NCBI GenBank assembly: GCA_016210745.1
Contig: JACQTO010000127.1
Span: 1 to 51,367 of the forward strand
Source: Betaproteobacteria bacterium
Lineage (GTDB): Bacteria; Pseudomonadota; Gammaproteobacteria; Burkholderiales; SG8-39
Direction: 5' to 3'
Length of the DNA: 51,367 nt
The translations under genes and the position numbers were made by a program. The notes beneath the pieces are model-generated. The model searched no databases, was not told the DNA's origin, and was given only the letters and a program-made list of their open reading frames with translations. Below are positions 25,214 through 33,374 of this stretch, piece by piece (within the stretch, counting starts at the first letter, position 1; every line of letters begins with the position of its first letter).

Positions 25214-26911
25214 TCAATGCGTAAAGAAGACCGCCTGATATTCGGCGAGTTTGGCACGGATCGCGGCGAGCTCGGCGTCGGTCGGCCGCTGCGGGTCGGC
25301 GGCGGGCGGCAAGCCGCCGAAACGCATCAGGCAGGCCATCAGCAGAAGGCGCGCCTTGGTCGCCGTGAGATTGCTGCCGCCGATGAAAAGGTCGCGACCC
25401 GGCGTGAAGCCATCATTGTTGCCGCGGCCGACGCTCACGACCGGCATCCCGCGGTGAATAGCACGCAGCATCGCCTGATTGCGCGCGGCGTCAACCCCGT
25501 ATCCGTAGGGCGATAAACCCTCGTACACGAATCCTGCGAGCGGGGCGCTGCGCAGGTTGGCGTCGATCTGCGCGAACACGTCGACCTGCCGCTCGACGTC
25601 CAGCGTGTAATCATCCGCGAGGTAGTTGCCGTCCTTCACGATCGTCACTTTTGGAATCGCACTCTCGAGCAGTTCGCCCCCGGCAGTCTTGATCGGCACC
25701 GGGATCGGCACCATACGCCCGCCCTCGCTGCGCGCACCCATGACTTCGCGCGGCAGCCGCGTGACGTTCACTTCCGATCGCCAGGTGTGTCGCGTCGCAG
25801 GCAAATAGGTGAGCATCGGTACGCTCTCGCCACCGACCGTGCCGAGTATGCCGCCGTGGCCACCCGTGGCGATGTAACCGCCGGGTCTGGCATCGCCTTT
25901 CTGCACGTCGCGCGCGGCGAACACGCGCTGTTCCTGAATCAGCACCATGCCGGCACGGTTGCGCCCGGCTTCGTCGGCCCAGACGCGCGAGGTGAGGTAG
26001 GTGACCGAGTCGACAATGTTTTTCGGCCCGTCATTGCTGATCTGGCCGTGCGCCCGCTGCGCCGCGTTGCCGCAAATCGGGAGAGTCGTGTCGAGCAGCA
26101 AATTGAACCAGTAGATCTGCTCCTCGATCCGCGGGCTGCCCTGGGTCCATATCGCTCCCAGGTATTCGCCGCCGGCCAGGATCTTCTGCGCGGCGTTGGT
26201 GATGCGGGCGAGCGCGGGCCTCGGCGGGGATGCTGCGATGTGCGGCGGCCGATAGGGGAAGAAATCCCGGCCACGGGTCTCGGGCGCGATATCCTCAGAT
26301 CCCACGTCGGTGCGTTTCCCGGCCTCCAGCCCCTTCGTGTAACCCGATGGCGGGAGCACGCGGTAGAAATCGATGTCCGCCTGCGACGAAATCAGATTTC
26401 CCGTTCCATGATGCCCGATGCCCAGGCGATCGATTTCCTCGAACGGTCGCGATCCGTCCGGATAGAAGGGCTGGCGCGCGCGGTTCGCCGGCGCTCCGGG
26501 CTCGGCGCTATCGTCGTCCCAGGCGCGCCCATCGGCCTGTCGCGCCATGTAGGGCATCGGGTAGAGGCCGTCTTCGGGCTGCAGCTCGATCTCGTAGACC
26601 GGCTTGTCATCCGGGCTGCGGCGTTCCTTGCGGAACTGCCCCTGCGCATCGAGGTAGCCGTCCGGCGGGCCGTAGAGCTCCGCCGCATCGCGTTCGAGCG
26701 GATGCGCGCCGAATTGCTCGACGTAGACCTTGACCGGCAGCGCGAGGCGCTGTGGCCGCAGCACGTCGAATCGGGCCGGCGAACGGTCGGGATTGGCAAC
26801 GAGCGGCAATCCGTATTTCGCGCGCGCTTTGTTGCTGGTTACGAGCGGCGGGCTGTTCTGTATCGTGGCGTTCGGCCCGGCAAGATGTGCGATGCGTGGT
26901 TTGGCAGTCAC
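25214..26911 (-). CDS. Asparaginase-like protein with altered active-site motif
   Basis: Protein of 565 residues, far longer than a typical asparaginase (about 330). The region from about residue 220 aligns by eye with the asparaginase fold: GAIWTQGSPRIEEQIYWFN occupies the place of the VTHGTDTxEET motif, AHGQISNDGPKNIVDSVTYL matches the ALSADGPxNL segment, and RVFAARDVQKGDARPGG corresponds to the HSARDVTK lysine region. The C-terminus has GMPVVSVGRG and SNLTATKARLLLMACL. The catalytic Thr-Asp of HGTDT is replaced by Ser-Pro, so hydrolase activity is doubtful. There is no obvious signal peptide. The family call is from motif memory and needs a profile search. Confidence 0.65.
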   Translation of the reverse strand: MTAKPRIAHLAGPNATIQNSPPLVTSNKARAKYGLPLVANPDRSPARFDVLRPQRLALPVKVYVEQFGAHPLERDAAELYGPPDGYLDAQGQFRKERRSPDDKPVYEIELQPEDGLYPMPYMARQADGRAWDDDSAEPGAPANRARQPFYPDGSRPFEEIDRLGIGHHGTGNLISSQADIDFYRVLPPSGYTKGLEAGKRTDVGSEDIAPETRGRDFFPYRPPHIAASPPRPALARITNAAQKILAGGEYLGAIWTQGSPRIEEQIYWFNLLLDTTLPICGNAAQRAHGQISNDGPKNIVDSVTYLTSRVWADEAGRNRAGMVLIQEQRVFAARDVQKGDARPGGYIATGGHGGILGTVGGESVPMLTYLPATRHTWRSEVNVTRLPREVMGARSEGGRMVPIPVPIKTAGGELLESAIPKVTIVKDGNYLADDYTLDVERQVDVFAQIDANLRSAPLAGFVYEGLSPYGYGVDAARNQAMLRAIHRGMPVVSVGRGNNDGFTPGRDLFIGGSNLTATKARLLLMACLMRFGGLPPAADPQRPTDAELAAIRAKLAEYQAVFFTH

Positions 26912-27032
26912 GATGCCTCCGTGGATATTTGGGATCAGAGAATCCTTTCGTGCCTATCGCGATGGCATGGAATTATGATCTAGCGGATGTGGCTCCGCTC
27001 GGTGAGCCGAGGGAGTCGCAAGCAGCGATGCT

Positions 27033-27130
27033 GCTTTTGCCGTTAATCAATCTCCCCCTTTTGTTCAGTTGCAAGCAACTGAACAAAAGGGGGAGACGGG
27101 TCAAAAACAACGCTTGTCGACTTCGTTAAC
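27033..27130 (-). repeat. Covarying-palindrome element, copy 5 (inverted orientation)
   Basis: Perfect 21-base arms at 27052-27072 and 27075-27095 around AA. The middle of the arm reads TTTTGTTCAGTTGC, different from other copies but fully paired. On the minus strand the order is left flank (GTTAACGAAGT and on), palindrome, then GATTGATTAACGGCAAAAGC, so this copy is reversed relative to copies 1-4. It is located between the asparaginase-like gene and the dioxygenase small subunit gene. Confidence 0.88.
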
Positions 27131-27147
27131 ACTCGTCTCATCAACGC

Positions 27148-27654
27148 CTAAATACAATACACGTCGAGCATGGTCGGAATGAAGTCGTTTTGCAGCACCG
27201 TTTTCTTGCGCTGGATCAGCCAGCGGTTCTCGCGCTGCACAAGTTCGTGGATCGCGTAGCCGAAGAACGTATAGGTCATGCGCGATCGGGGGAAGAACAC
27301 GTGGCTCGCCCAGGTCGAGCGCAACCGCAGCCGCTCCGATGTCGGCGGTTCGAGCGCCAGCACGGCGCTCACCAGATGCGCCGTGCGCGGCATGGGCGTG
27401 GAAGCCGGCGAGCGCCCGGTGCGAATGCGCACGATGCGGTCCTCCAGTCCCTGCCGGCTGGCGTAATAGATGTGCGACAGCTCGCGCTGCGGATCGGCGG
27501 CAAGCACGCGCTCGCTCGTCCAGGCAGGCACCCAATACTCGCAGTCCGGCGCGAACAGATCGAGCCATTCATTCCAGCGCTGTTCGTCGAGGTATATGCC
27601 CTCGCGCTGAAGAATCTCCTCGCCCGCGGCGAGCAATGCACGCGCTTCGCTCAT
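27148..27654 (-). CDS. Aromatic-ring-hydroxylating dioxygenase, small (beta) subunit
   Basis: Protein of 168 residues with the SnoaL/NTF2-like fold of dioxygenase beta subunits: EGIYLDEQRWNEWLDLFAPD, then CEYWVPAWTSE, LSHIYYASRQGLEDRIVRIR and the C-terminal ENRWLIQRKKTVLQNDFIPT. The beta subunit is structural in the alpha3beta3 oxygenase. Its ATG at 27654 overlaps the TGA of the alpha subunit gene by one base, so translation is coupled. Length and pattern are like benzoate/anthranilate-type oxygenases. Confidence 0.88.
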   Translation of the reverse strand: MSEARALLAAGEEILQREGIYLDEQRWNEWLDLFAPDCEYWVPAWTSERVLAADPQRELSHIYYASRQGLEDRIVRIRTGRSPASTPMPRTAHLVSAVLALEPPTSERLRLRSTWASHVFFPRSRMTYTFFGYAIHELVQRENRWLIQRKKTVLQNDFIPTMLDVYCI

Positions 27655-28994
27655 CAATAGGCCTCCTTGCCGGAGAGCCCGCATTCGATCAGACGCGCCC
27701 ACTCGCGATACATCGGGTGAAAGAGCACTTCGTTCTGCACGCGATAAGCTCCGTGATGGCTCGACACCGGTTCGATGCCTAGCGTGCGGGCCAACTGATC
27801 GGCACCCGGCTCCAACGCGGTCATTCCGCGCGCATATCCCTGCAGATAGTCGAGCGGCTGCGCCGAGAACCCCGTTTGGCACTCTTCGTACATCACGGTG
27901 TCGTCGGGCGTGGCAAAGCCGCTCGCATTGAAAAAATCTTCGAACTGCCGCAATCGCCAAGCGCGCTGTTCCGGGGGCTCGCCGATCGGCGCAAGGCAGC
28001 GCACCTGCATCTCGGTGCGGTCGGGCGCCAGCGGGCGAAATGTTCGCAGCAGCAGCGCGGTCGCATCGGCGATCTGCATGTTCGGGAACGCGACCAGATT
28101 GCGCGGCTTCAACATCCAGTCGGCGCGCAGGTCGCCCAGGCGTTCGCGAATCTTGCCGATCTCCGGGTAGATCGGCCGCTTTTCCACCTCCACCTGGTTG
28201 AGCCAGCCCACGGTGTGGCCATGGCGAAACTGAAACATGCCGGCGTCTTGCTCGAGCCGCTTCGACCAGTCGTACATCCGCGCCTCCTGGTGCCCCTCTC
28301 CCGCGGCGCGCCGCTGCTGCACGGCGATGAAGCTCCGGTGCGTGGAAGTGAGATGGTAGAAATCCACGCCGTTGTCCATTTGCAGCTTCCAGTTGCCTGC
28401 AAACGTGTAGCCGGCACGCCCCGGGACGAACTCCATTCCCTGCGGACTCTGCTCCATGGCAAGGTCGATGAAGAAACGCAGTTCGCCGAGGAACTCCTCG
28501 ATCGACGGCACCGCCGCCGACAGGCTGCCGAAAATCAGACCCTTGTAGCGGCCCAACTTCGCAATCGGCAACAGATCGTGGTTCTCGGCGTCGAATGCGG
28601 CTGTGTAGCACCCCTCTTTGGCGTCCTTGATGTGGATGTTGCGCCCGGTGCTGTCATAGGACCAGCCGTGGTAGATGCACTGGTGATACTTCAGGTTGCC
28701 GCGCTCCTGGCGGCAAAGGACCGATCCCTTGTGCCGGCATACGTTGGCAAAAGCCCGCACCTCGCCCTGCGGGTCGCGCGTAACGAGCACCGGCGTGCGC
28801 CCGATCCATCCGGTGACGAAATCGTTGGGCTTGGCGATCTCCGATTCCAGCGTGAGGAATTGCCAGGTGCGCTCGAAGATGTAGCGCTGTTCCAGTTGGA
28901 ACAGCTCGGGGTCCGAAAACACCTTGCGGTGTACGCGGAACACGCCTTCCTCGGGGCGATCGTCGATGTAATGCTTGATATCGCTGACGTTCAT
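27654..28994 (-). CDS. Rieske aromatic-ring-hydroxylating dioxygenase, large (alpha) subunit
   Basis: Terminal oxygenase alpha subunit of 446 residues. The Rieske [2Fe-2S] site is complete: Cys86-x-His88 in NVCRHKGSVLC and Cys106-x2-His109 in QCIYHGWSYD. The mononuclear iron site is suggested by DNGVDFYHLTSTH (two histidines) and the later aspartate near FFNASGFATPDDT. It is of the benzoate/anthranilate/toluate dioxygenase class by length and motifs; the substrate is unknown. No reductase, ferredoxin or cis-diol dehydrogenase gene is in the window, so electron supply must come from elsewhere. A perfect palindrome upstream (29011-29029) is a likely operator. Confidence 0.91.
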   Translation of the reverse strand: MNVSDIKHYIDDRPEEGVFRVHRKVFSDPELFQLEQRYIFERTWQFLTLESEIAKPNDFVTGWIGRTPVLVTRDPQGEVRAFANVCRHKGSVLCRQERGNLKYHQCIYHGWSYDSTGRNIHIKDAKEGCYTAAFDAENHDLLPIAKLGRYKGLIFGSLSAAVPSIEEFLGELRFFIDLAMEQSPQGMEFVPGRAGYTFAGNWKLQMDNGVDFYHLTSTHRSFIAVQQRRAAGEGHQEARMYDWSKRLEQDAGMFQFRHGHTVGWLNQVEVEKRPIYPEIGKIRERLGDLRADWMLKPRNLVAFPNMQIADATALLLRTFRPLAPDRTEMQVRCLAPIGEPPEQRAWRLRQFEDFFNASGFATPDDTVMYEECQTGFSAQPLDYLQGYARGMTALEPGADQLARTLGIEPVSSHHGAYRVQNEVLFHPMYREWARLIECGLSGKEAY

Positions 28995-29010
28995 ATCGAA
29001 TCCATGGTTA

Positions 29011-29029
29011 GAACCTATGAGATAGGTTC
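29011..29029. promoter_or_regulatory. Palindromic operator candidate upstream of dioxygenase
   Basis: Perfect 8-base inverted repeat GAACCTAT-GAG-ATAGGTTC, 17 bases upstream of the alpha-subunit start codon. Position and symmetry suggest a dimeric repressor or activator site. The cognate regulator is not evident in the window. Confidence 0.5.
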
Positions 29030-29190
29030 CAGATTAACGCGACGGCGTAAGATCGGATTGCCCGGGGTTGCCGGCACAGTGCGCTGCTTGTTCTTTGGCC
29101 CCCTGCCGCTGCCGCTGGCAACGGTATCACAAGTCACTAGGCGCGAACAGTTTGGGTTAGCTGTGGCAAATGGTGCTGTTCAAAGCGTGG

Positions 29191-30564
29191 TTATGGTCCG
29201 TCTATTTCAGTGTCAGGCGGCCGCTGGGCCGCCTGAATCATTTCCCGCATTCTGGTCCGATACAAGGGCGTGAGCGCGATTGCGGCGACCAGCCCGATGA
29301 CGAGCAGGGCGCTCGCCACATAGAAGAGATTCTCCACCGGCACGTTTTTCGCCAGCATGGCGCCGCCGACCAGAGGACCGATGACCGATCCGACACGTCC
29401 GAACGCGAAGCACGAGCCTACGCCCCAGGAGCGGATGTAGGTCGGGTACACCTGGCTCTCGGTCGCGATAATGCCGAACTGAAGGGCGATCAAACAGAAA
29501 CCCGCCAAACTCACCAACGTCATGATGGCCAACTCGGGCAAGCCCGGAACTCCGATCAGGCCCACCGCGGGAATGCCGATCGCAAACAGGATAGGCACGG
29601 CGATAAAGCCGAATCTGTCCACCGGGCGCATGATTGCAAGCACGCCGACGAAGCCTCCTATCATGAACAAGCTCGTAGCCATCGCGGCGCGCTCGACCGG
29701 AATCCCGGTGCTCGCGAGCAGCACCGGCGTCCACTGGTTGACGAAGAAGAACACCATCAGGCTGATCACATTTGCCGTCCAGAACAGCGGCGTAACCGAG
29801 GCCAGCCGACCGGCGAACAGATCTTTGAAGGCGAACTTGGCGCGGTTGGACTCGTCGCTCAGCACGAACTGAGCGTCCTCGGGAACGCTTGCGCCGGGCG
29901 AGAGCTTGGCAAGCACCTTGATGAGTTCCGCGCGCCGCGCGGGCCTGAGCGACAGGAACTTGATCGACTCGGGAAAGGCAAACATCGCCAGTGCGCCAAC
30001 CAGCATGGGGGCGATACCGCCGGTCCAGAAAATGACCTGCCAGCCGTACGTCCCCATGTACATCGAGGCCACCAGGCCGCCCAGAGCCCCGCCCAGCGCC
30101 ACGCCGACAAAACTCAGCATGACCATGGTCCCGCGGATCCGTCGCGGGGCGAACTCGGCATTGAGCGCCACCGTGATGGGCAGCACCCCGCCGATGCCGA
30201 TGCCGGCGATGAAGCGCAATGCCATCATCGCGCCGAGCGAGTTTGCCCACACCTGGGCCAAAGTGAACACACCGAAAAAGAACGCGCCCCAGATTACGGT
30301 GTTCTTGCGACCGTACCGGTCCGCCAGGTAACCGAATATCGGCGGGCCGAAAAACCCGCCCAAGAGACCGGCGCTGAACAGCGGCCCGAGCACCGACTTG
30401 TCCATGCCCCATTCCTTGATCAGCAATGGCGCTATATAGGCGATCGAGATGTTGTCGTAGCCGTCCACCAGCATCAGCAGAAACGACACGCCGACAACAG
30501 TCAGGTGAAACGAACCGACTTTCTGCTCATCGATGATTCTGGCGATGTCGATGCTGGCTGCCAT
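29191..30564 (-). CDS. MFS transporter, aromatic acid:H+ symporter type
   Basis: Major facilitator of 457 residues with about twelve membrane segments. The AAHS-family hallmark MLVDGYDNISIAYIAPLL is in TM1, with its aspartates, and the loop 2-3 motif is GYLADRYGRKNTV. Homologues (PcaK/BenK/MhbT group) import aromatic acids. A GGGAGATC ribosome binding site precedes ATG 30564. It lies upstream of the dioxygenase genes on the same strand, with 196 bases between, and likely imports the dioxygenase substrate or a related acid. A perfect FNR-type box (30636-30649) is 72 bases upstream of the start. Confidence 0.9.
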   Translation of the reverse strand: MAASIDIARIIDEQKVGSFHLTVVGVSFLLMLVDGYDNISIAYIAPLLIKEWGMDKSVLGPLFSAGLLGGFFGPPIFGYLADRYGRKNTVIWGAFFFGVFTLAQVWANSLGAMMALRFIAGIGIGGVLPITVALNAEFAPRRIRGTMVMLSFVGVALGGALGGLVASMYMGTYGWQVIFWTGGIAPMLVGALAMFAFPESIKFLSLRPARRAELIKVLAKLSPGASVPEDAQFVLSDESNRAKFAFKDLFAGRLASVTPLFWTANVISLMVFFFVNQWTPVLLASTGIPVERAAMATSLFMIGGFVGVLAIMRPVDRFGFIAVPILFAIGIPAVGLIGVPGLPELAIMTLVSLAGFCLIALQFGIIATESQVYPTYIRSWGVGSCFAFGRVGSVIGPLVGGAMLAKNVPVENLFYVASALLVIGLVAAIALTPLYRTRMREMIQAAQRPPDTEIDGP

Positions 30565-30968
30565 GATCTCCCGTCGTCCTTAGAGCACTGGCTACCTTCC
30601 TTGTCATCATTCTCCGCGATACACCCCAGTTTCGTTTGATTTTGATCAACCGGCGCCACGAGGCGGATCGCCCCCTGGGTCGCAGGAACAAATTGCGCGG
30701 GAGTACATACGCCAAGTGCGGGATGCCGCAAATGGACGTGCCTACGGTTTTGACTTGTGTCATTGCGTTGCTCCACCCGGGGGCGTACGCTTTGCGAGTT
30801 GCCAGACTGGCCGAAAGTGAGACGGACTCAAGCTGGCAAGCGGCAGAACAAGGATAAGAAGGCGAAACTTCCTTCCAGCTTCGCAGTGCAGCGACTAGCA
30901 GTAGTGGCAGATCGCGCCCCATCGGCGCAGCTAGGACGAATACGGCAAGGTTGAATAAGGAGCGGCCT
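30565..30968. other. Divergent intergenic region (404 bp)
   Basis: Separates the MFS gene (minus) from the cytochrome b gene (plus). It contains one recognisable element, the FNR-type box at 30636-30649. Short open frames in it lack ribosome binding sites and family features. No repeat element was seen. Confidence 0.7.
30636..30649. promoter_or_regulatory. FNR/ANR-type box
   Basis: TTGATTTTGATCAA is a perfect match to the TTGAT-N4-ATCAA consensus. It is 72 bases upstream of the MFS start and 320 bases upstream of the cytochrome b start, so which gene it serves is unclear. Similar boxes lie at 32188 and 42582. Confidence 0.6.
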
Positions 30969-32018
30969 ATGAAACCGATCTCAGTTCTGTGGCGTGGGGT
31001 ATTCGCGCTCGCGCTATTGCTGTACTTTGCGAACGACCCGGCACTGGCGCAGAGCCCACAGGAGACGGCGGCTCAGCGCCAACAGACTCAGCCCTACAAC
31101 AACGCGCCGGTGTGGCGCGAAGTCCGCAAGGAAGGGCAGGAACATTTCACCACGACCAGAGGCAGAGAAGCCGGAGTACTGATCCAGACCTACGGCCAAA
31201 CGTGGCGCGAGCTGCGTAATTCCTGGATCGTTCCGATTGCCGGCTGGTTGATCATCGCTTTCGCGTGCGCTATCGGGTTGTTTTACTGGGGGCGCGGTCC
31301 GATCAAAGTCCGCGAAGGGCCCACGGGACGGCTGATACACCGCTTCACCCCGCTCGAGCGCGGAACGCATTGGACCATGGCTATCAGTTTTTGCCTGCTG
31401 GGCATAAGCGGCCTCATCACGATGGCCGGGAAATACGTGCTGTTGCCTGTCATCGGCTACACGCTGTTTTCCTGGCTTGCCGAGATCGCGAAGACCCTGC
31501 ATAACTTCCTCGGGCCGGTGTTTCTTGCGAGTGCCGTGGTGTTCATCGTTTTGTACATAAAAGATATGCTGCCGCGCCGCTACGATTTCACCTGGTTCCT
31601 GAAGGGAGGCGGGATGTTGACCGGCGAGCACATACCCTCCGGGAAGTTCAACGCCGGCGAAAAACTCTGGTTTTGGGGTGGGGTCGTCGTGCTGGCGTTC
31701 GTTGTCTGCGTATCGGGTTTGATCCTGGACTTTCCCAACTTTGACCAATCGCGGTTGGTCATGATCATCGCGAGCATTACTCACTCGGTGGCTGCCGGTT
31801 TCATGATTGCACTTTCATTTTTCCACATTTACATGGGCAGCATCGGCGTCGAAGGCGCTTACGAGGGGATGCGCTACGGCTATGTCGATGAATCCTGGGC
31901 CAAGGAGCATCACGCATTCTGGTATGAGGATGTGAAGTCCGGCAGGATCCAAGCCGGAAGTGCCGAGGGCACTCCCGAGGCGCCGCGACTCGCTCCGGCT
32001 TCGCGGGATTCGACATGA
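30969..32018 (+). CDS. Formate dehydrogenase gamma subunit-like cytochrome b
   Basis: Membrane protein of 349 residues like FdnI/FdoI, the di-haem cytochrome b that passes electrons from formate dehydrogenase to quinone. An N-terminal signal-like segment ending PALAQ precedes a periplasmic stretch. The cytochrome domain follows: RFTPLERGTHWTMAISFCLL, TLHNFLGPVFLASAVVFIVL, SITHSVAAGFMIALSFFHIY and the C-terminal GAYEGMRYGYVDESWAKEHH. Histidines in these helices are candidate haem ligands. ATG at 30969 is preferred over an upstream TTG because of the AAGGAG site. No formate dehydrogenase alpha or beta subunit gene is in the window; the next genes encode a V/A-ATPase. Confidence 0.88.
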   Translation: MKPISVLWRGVFALALLLYFANDPALAQSPQETAAQRQQTQPYNNAPVWREVRKEGQEHFTTTRGREAGVLIQTYGQTWRELRNSWIVPIAGWLIIAFACAIGLFYWGRGPIKVREGPTGRLIHRFTPLERGTHWTMAISFCLLGISGLITMAGKYVLLPVIGYTLFSWLAEIAKTLHNFLGPVFLASAVVFIVLYIKDMLPRRYDFTWFLKGGGMLTGEHIPSGKFNAGEKLWFWGGVVVLAFVVCVSGLILDFPNFDQSRLVMIIASITHSVAAGFMIALSFFHIYMGSIGVEGAYEGMRYGYVDESWAKEHHAFWYEDVKSGRIQAGSAEGTPEAPRLAPASRDST

Positions 32019-32187
32019 GGGCATCCATGCCAGCCGTGTTCGGCAAGACAATCCGCAAGCACCGCTGACCCGCTGCAGGGCGCTGCTCAGAACAGGTGAG
32101 GGCTGCGGGCGCTCGAAAAACAGGCAGCGCGTTCGCCGCCCGCTTCTAACCGTACTTGCGCGAAGTCAGCGGTCATCAACTGCGAGG

Positions 32188-32201
32188 TTGATCGCCGTCA
32201 A
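32188..32201. promoter_or_regulatory. FNR/DNR-type box upstream of V/A-ATPase operon
   Basis: TTGATCGCCGTCAA matches the TTGAT-N4-GTCAA form used by FNR/ANR/DNR regulators. It ends 57 bases before the first ATPase gene start. An AT-rich stretch (CAAATAT) about 25 bases downstream could serve as the -10 region of an activated promoter. Confidence 0.55.
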
Positions 32202-32258
32202 TACGGGGAACCTCCTAAATAACGTCAAATATGAATCATCCGGCCGATTTCTCCTGCC

Positions 32259-32612
32259 ATGAGATCGCCTGCCGCAACTACCCGTCCCACGCGAGCCGAA
32301 GAAGCGGCTTCGCGCGTACTGGAAGCTGAGCGCGCCGCACTCGCGCAAGTCGAGCAATGCAAGCTTCAAGCGCTGCAGTTGGTCGCCGAAGGCAGGGCGC
32401 ACGCAGAGCTGGTGCGCAAGCGCGCTGAGGCCAGAATCGAGCGCCTTCGCGAGCGAATGACCGTGGCCGCACGGTTGCGCCAGGAGCGGATTCGCAGCGA
32501 AATGGCAGCACTCGAACGCGATATGGGGACGGATGCATCTGTCTTCGCAGCGCTAGACCGGGCAATTACCCGGATTATCGAGGAACTCGCCGGCACGTCG
32601 GAATCGAGCTGA
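32259..32612 (+). CDS. V/A-type ATPase peripheral stalk subunit (H/G-like)
   Basis: Coiled-coil protein of 117 residues, highly charged and alanine-rich: EAASRVLEAERAALAQVEQC, then AHAELVRKRAEARIERLRER. Such proteins pair with subunit E to form the peripheral stalk. It is the first gene of the operon, 3 bases before the C subunit gene. The identification rests on position, size and coiled-coil character more than on specific motifs. The FNR-like box at 32188 is its likely control site. Confidence 0.72.
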   Translation: MRSPAATTRPTRAEEAASRVLEAERAALAQVEQCKLQALQLVAEGRAHAELVRKRAEARIERLRERMTVAARLRQERIRSEMAALERDMGTDASVFAALDRAITRIIEELAGTSESS

Positions 32613-32615
32613 ACC

Positions 32616-33374
32616 ATGGACTACGCTCAGGCCAGGTTGCAGGCGCAATTCGGTGAGCGCCCGGACGAGTCCGTCTGGCAAAAGCTGGAAGCGGCACCGG
32701 AACCTAGCGTCGCGCTGGAGATTGCCCGCTCCTCGGGACTCAGACGATGGGTGGCGGGGATCACACCGCATGCCGACAGCCACGCGATCGAGATCGCCCT
32801 GCGCGCGGGCTGGCGCGAATGCGTCTCCGAGATCGCCACTTGGATGCCCGGTCGATGGCAGCCGGCACTGCTGTGGACGCGTGGATTGGTGGACCTGCCG
32901 GCCCTTTGGCACCTTGGCCGCGGCGGAGCACCGCTGCCCTGGGTGCTTCGTGATCCAGTGCTTCAGGTCTATGCACGAGCCGATCCGAAAACGCTTGAAG
33001 TCATGCTGCGTGAAGCCTGCGGCGCATCGCTGGGGTCGGCGCGGGAAGATGCGGGCGGCACGGTGCTGCCCGACAGCGCTTGCCCTTCGCATATCCTCCA
33101 AGCGTGGCTCGACGAGTGGCGCCGGCGCTGGCCTCGGCGGAGCGACACCGCTTCACTGGAGGACCTCGCGAGGCTGTTCGATGCCGCAATGAAACAGCCG
33201 GCGGCGATGGGGCGCAATGACCTCGCGCGCAAACTGCGCAGTCTGTTTCGGCGCTCGGTGCTTCATCCCGTGGCAGCATTCATTTACATCGCTTTCGTCA
33301 CGCTCGACATCGAGCGGCTACGCGCCGGGCTGTTGAAGCACCGCCTGGCGCGCGATGGCGTGATCGCGTCATGA
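32616..33374 (+). CDS. V/A-type ATPase subunit C-like (central stalk adaptor)
   Basis: All-helical protein of 252 residues in the position of subunit C (eukaryotic d), which couples the rotor ring to the central stalk. Visible are FGERPDESVWQKLEAAPEPS, EIALRAGWRECVSEIATWMP and LFRRSVLHPVAAFIYIAFVT, then DIERLRAGLLKHR, the last resembling the terminal helix of subunit C (ExxNLRxIxxGK). It is shorter than archaeal and Thermus C (about 320), so one of the three helical lobes may be reduced. Its stop overlaps the start of subunit I (ATGA). Confidence 0.74.
   Translation: MDYAQARLQAQFGERPDESVWQKLEAAPEPSVALEIARSSGLRRWVAGITPHADSHAIEIALRAGWRECVSEIATWMPGRWQPALLWTRGLVDLPALWHLGRGGAPLPWVLRDPVLQVYARADPKTLEVMLREACGASLGSAREDAGGTVLPDSACPSHILQAWLDEWRRRWPRRSDTASLEDLARLFDAAMKQPAAMGRNDLARKLRSLFRRSVLHPVAAFIYIAFVTLDIERLRAGLLKHRLARDGVIAS

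Noticed and set aside
27876..30639. Long plus-strand open frames opposite the dioxygenase and MFS genes
   Set aside because: Arginine/histidine-rich antisense frames without motifs; the minus-strand proteins have complete catalytic and transport motifs.
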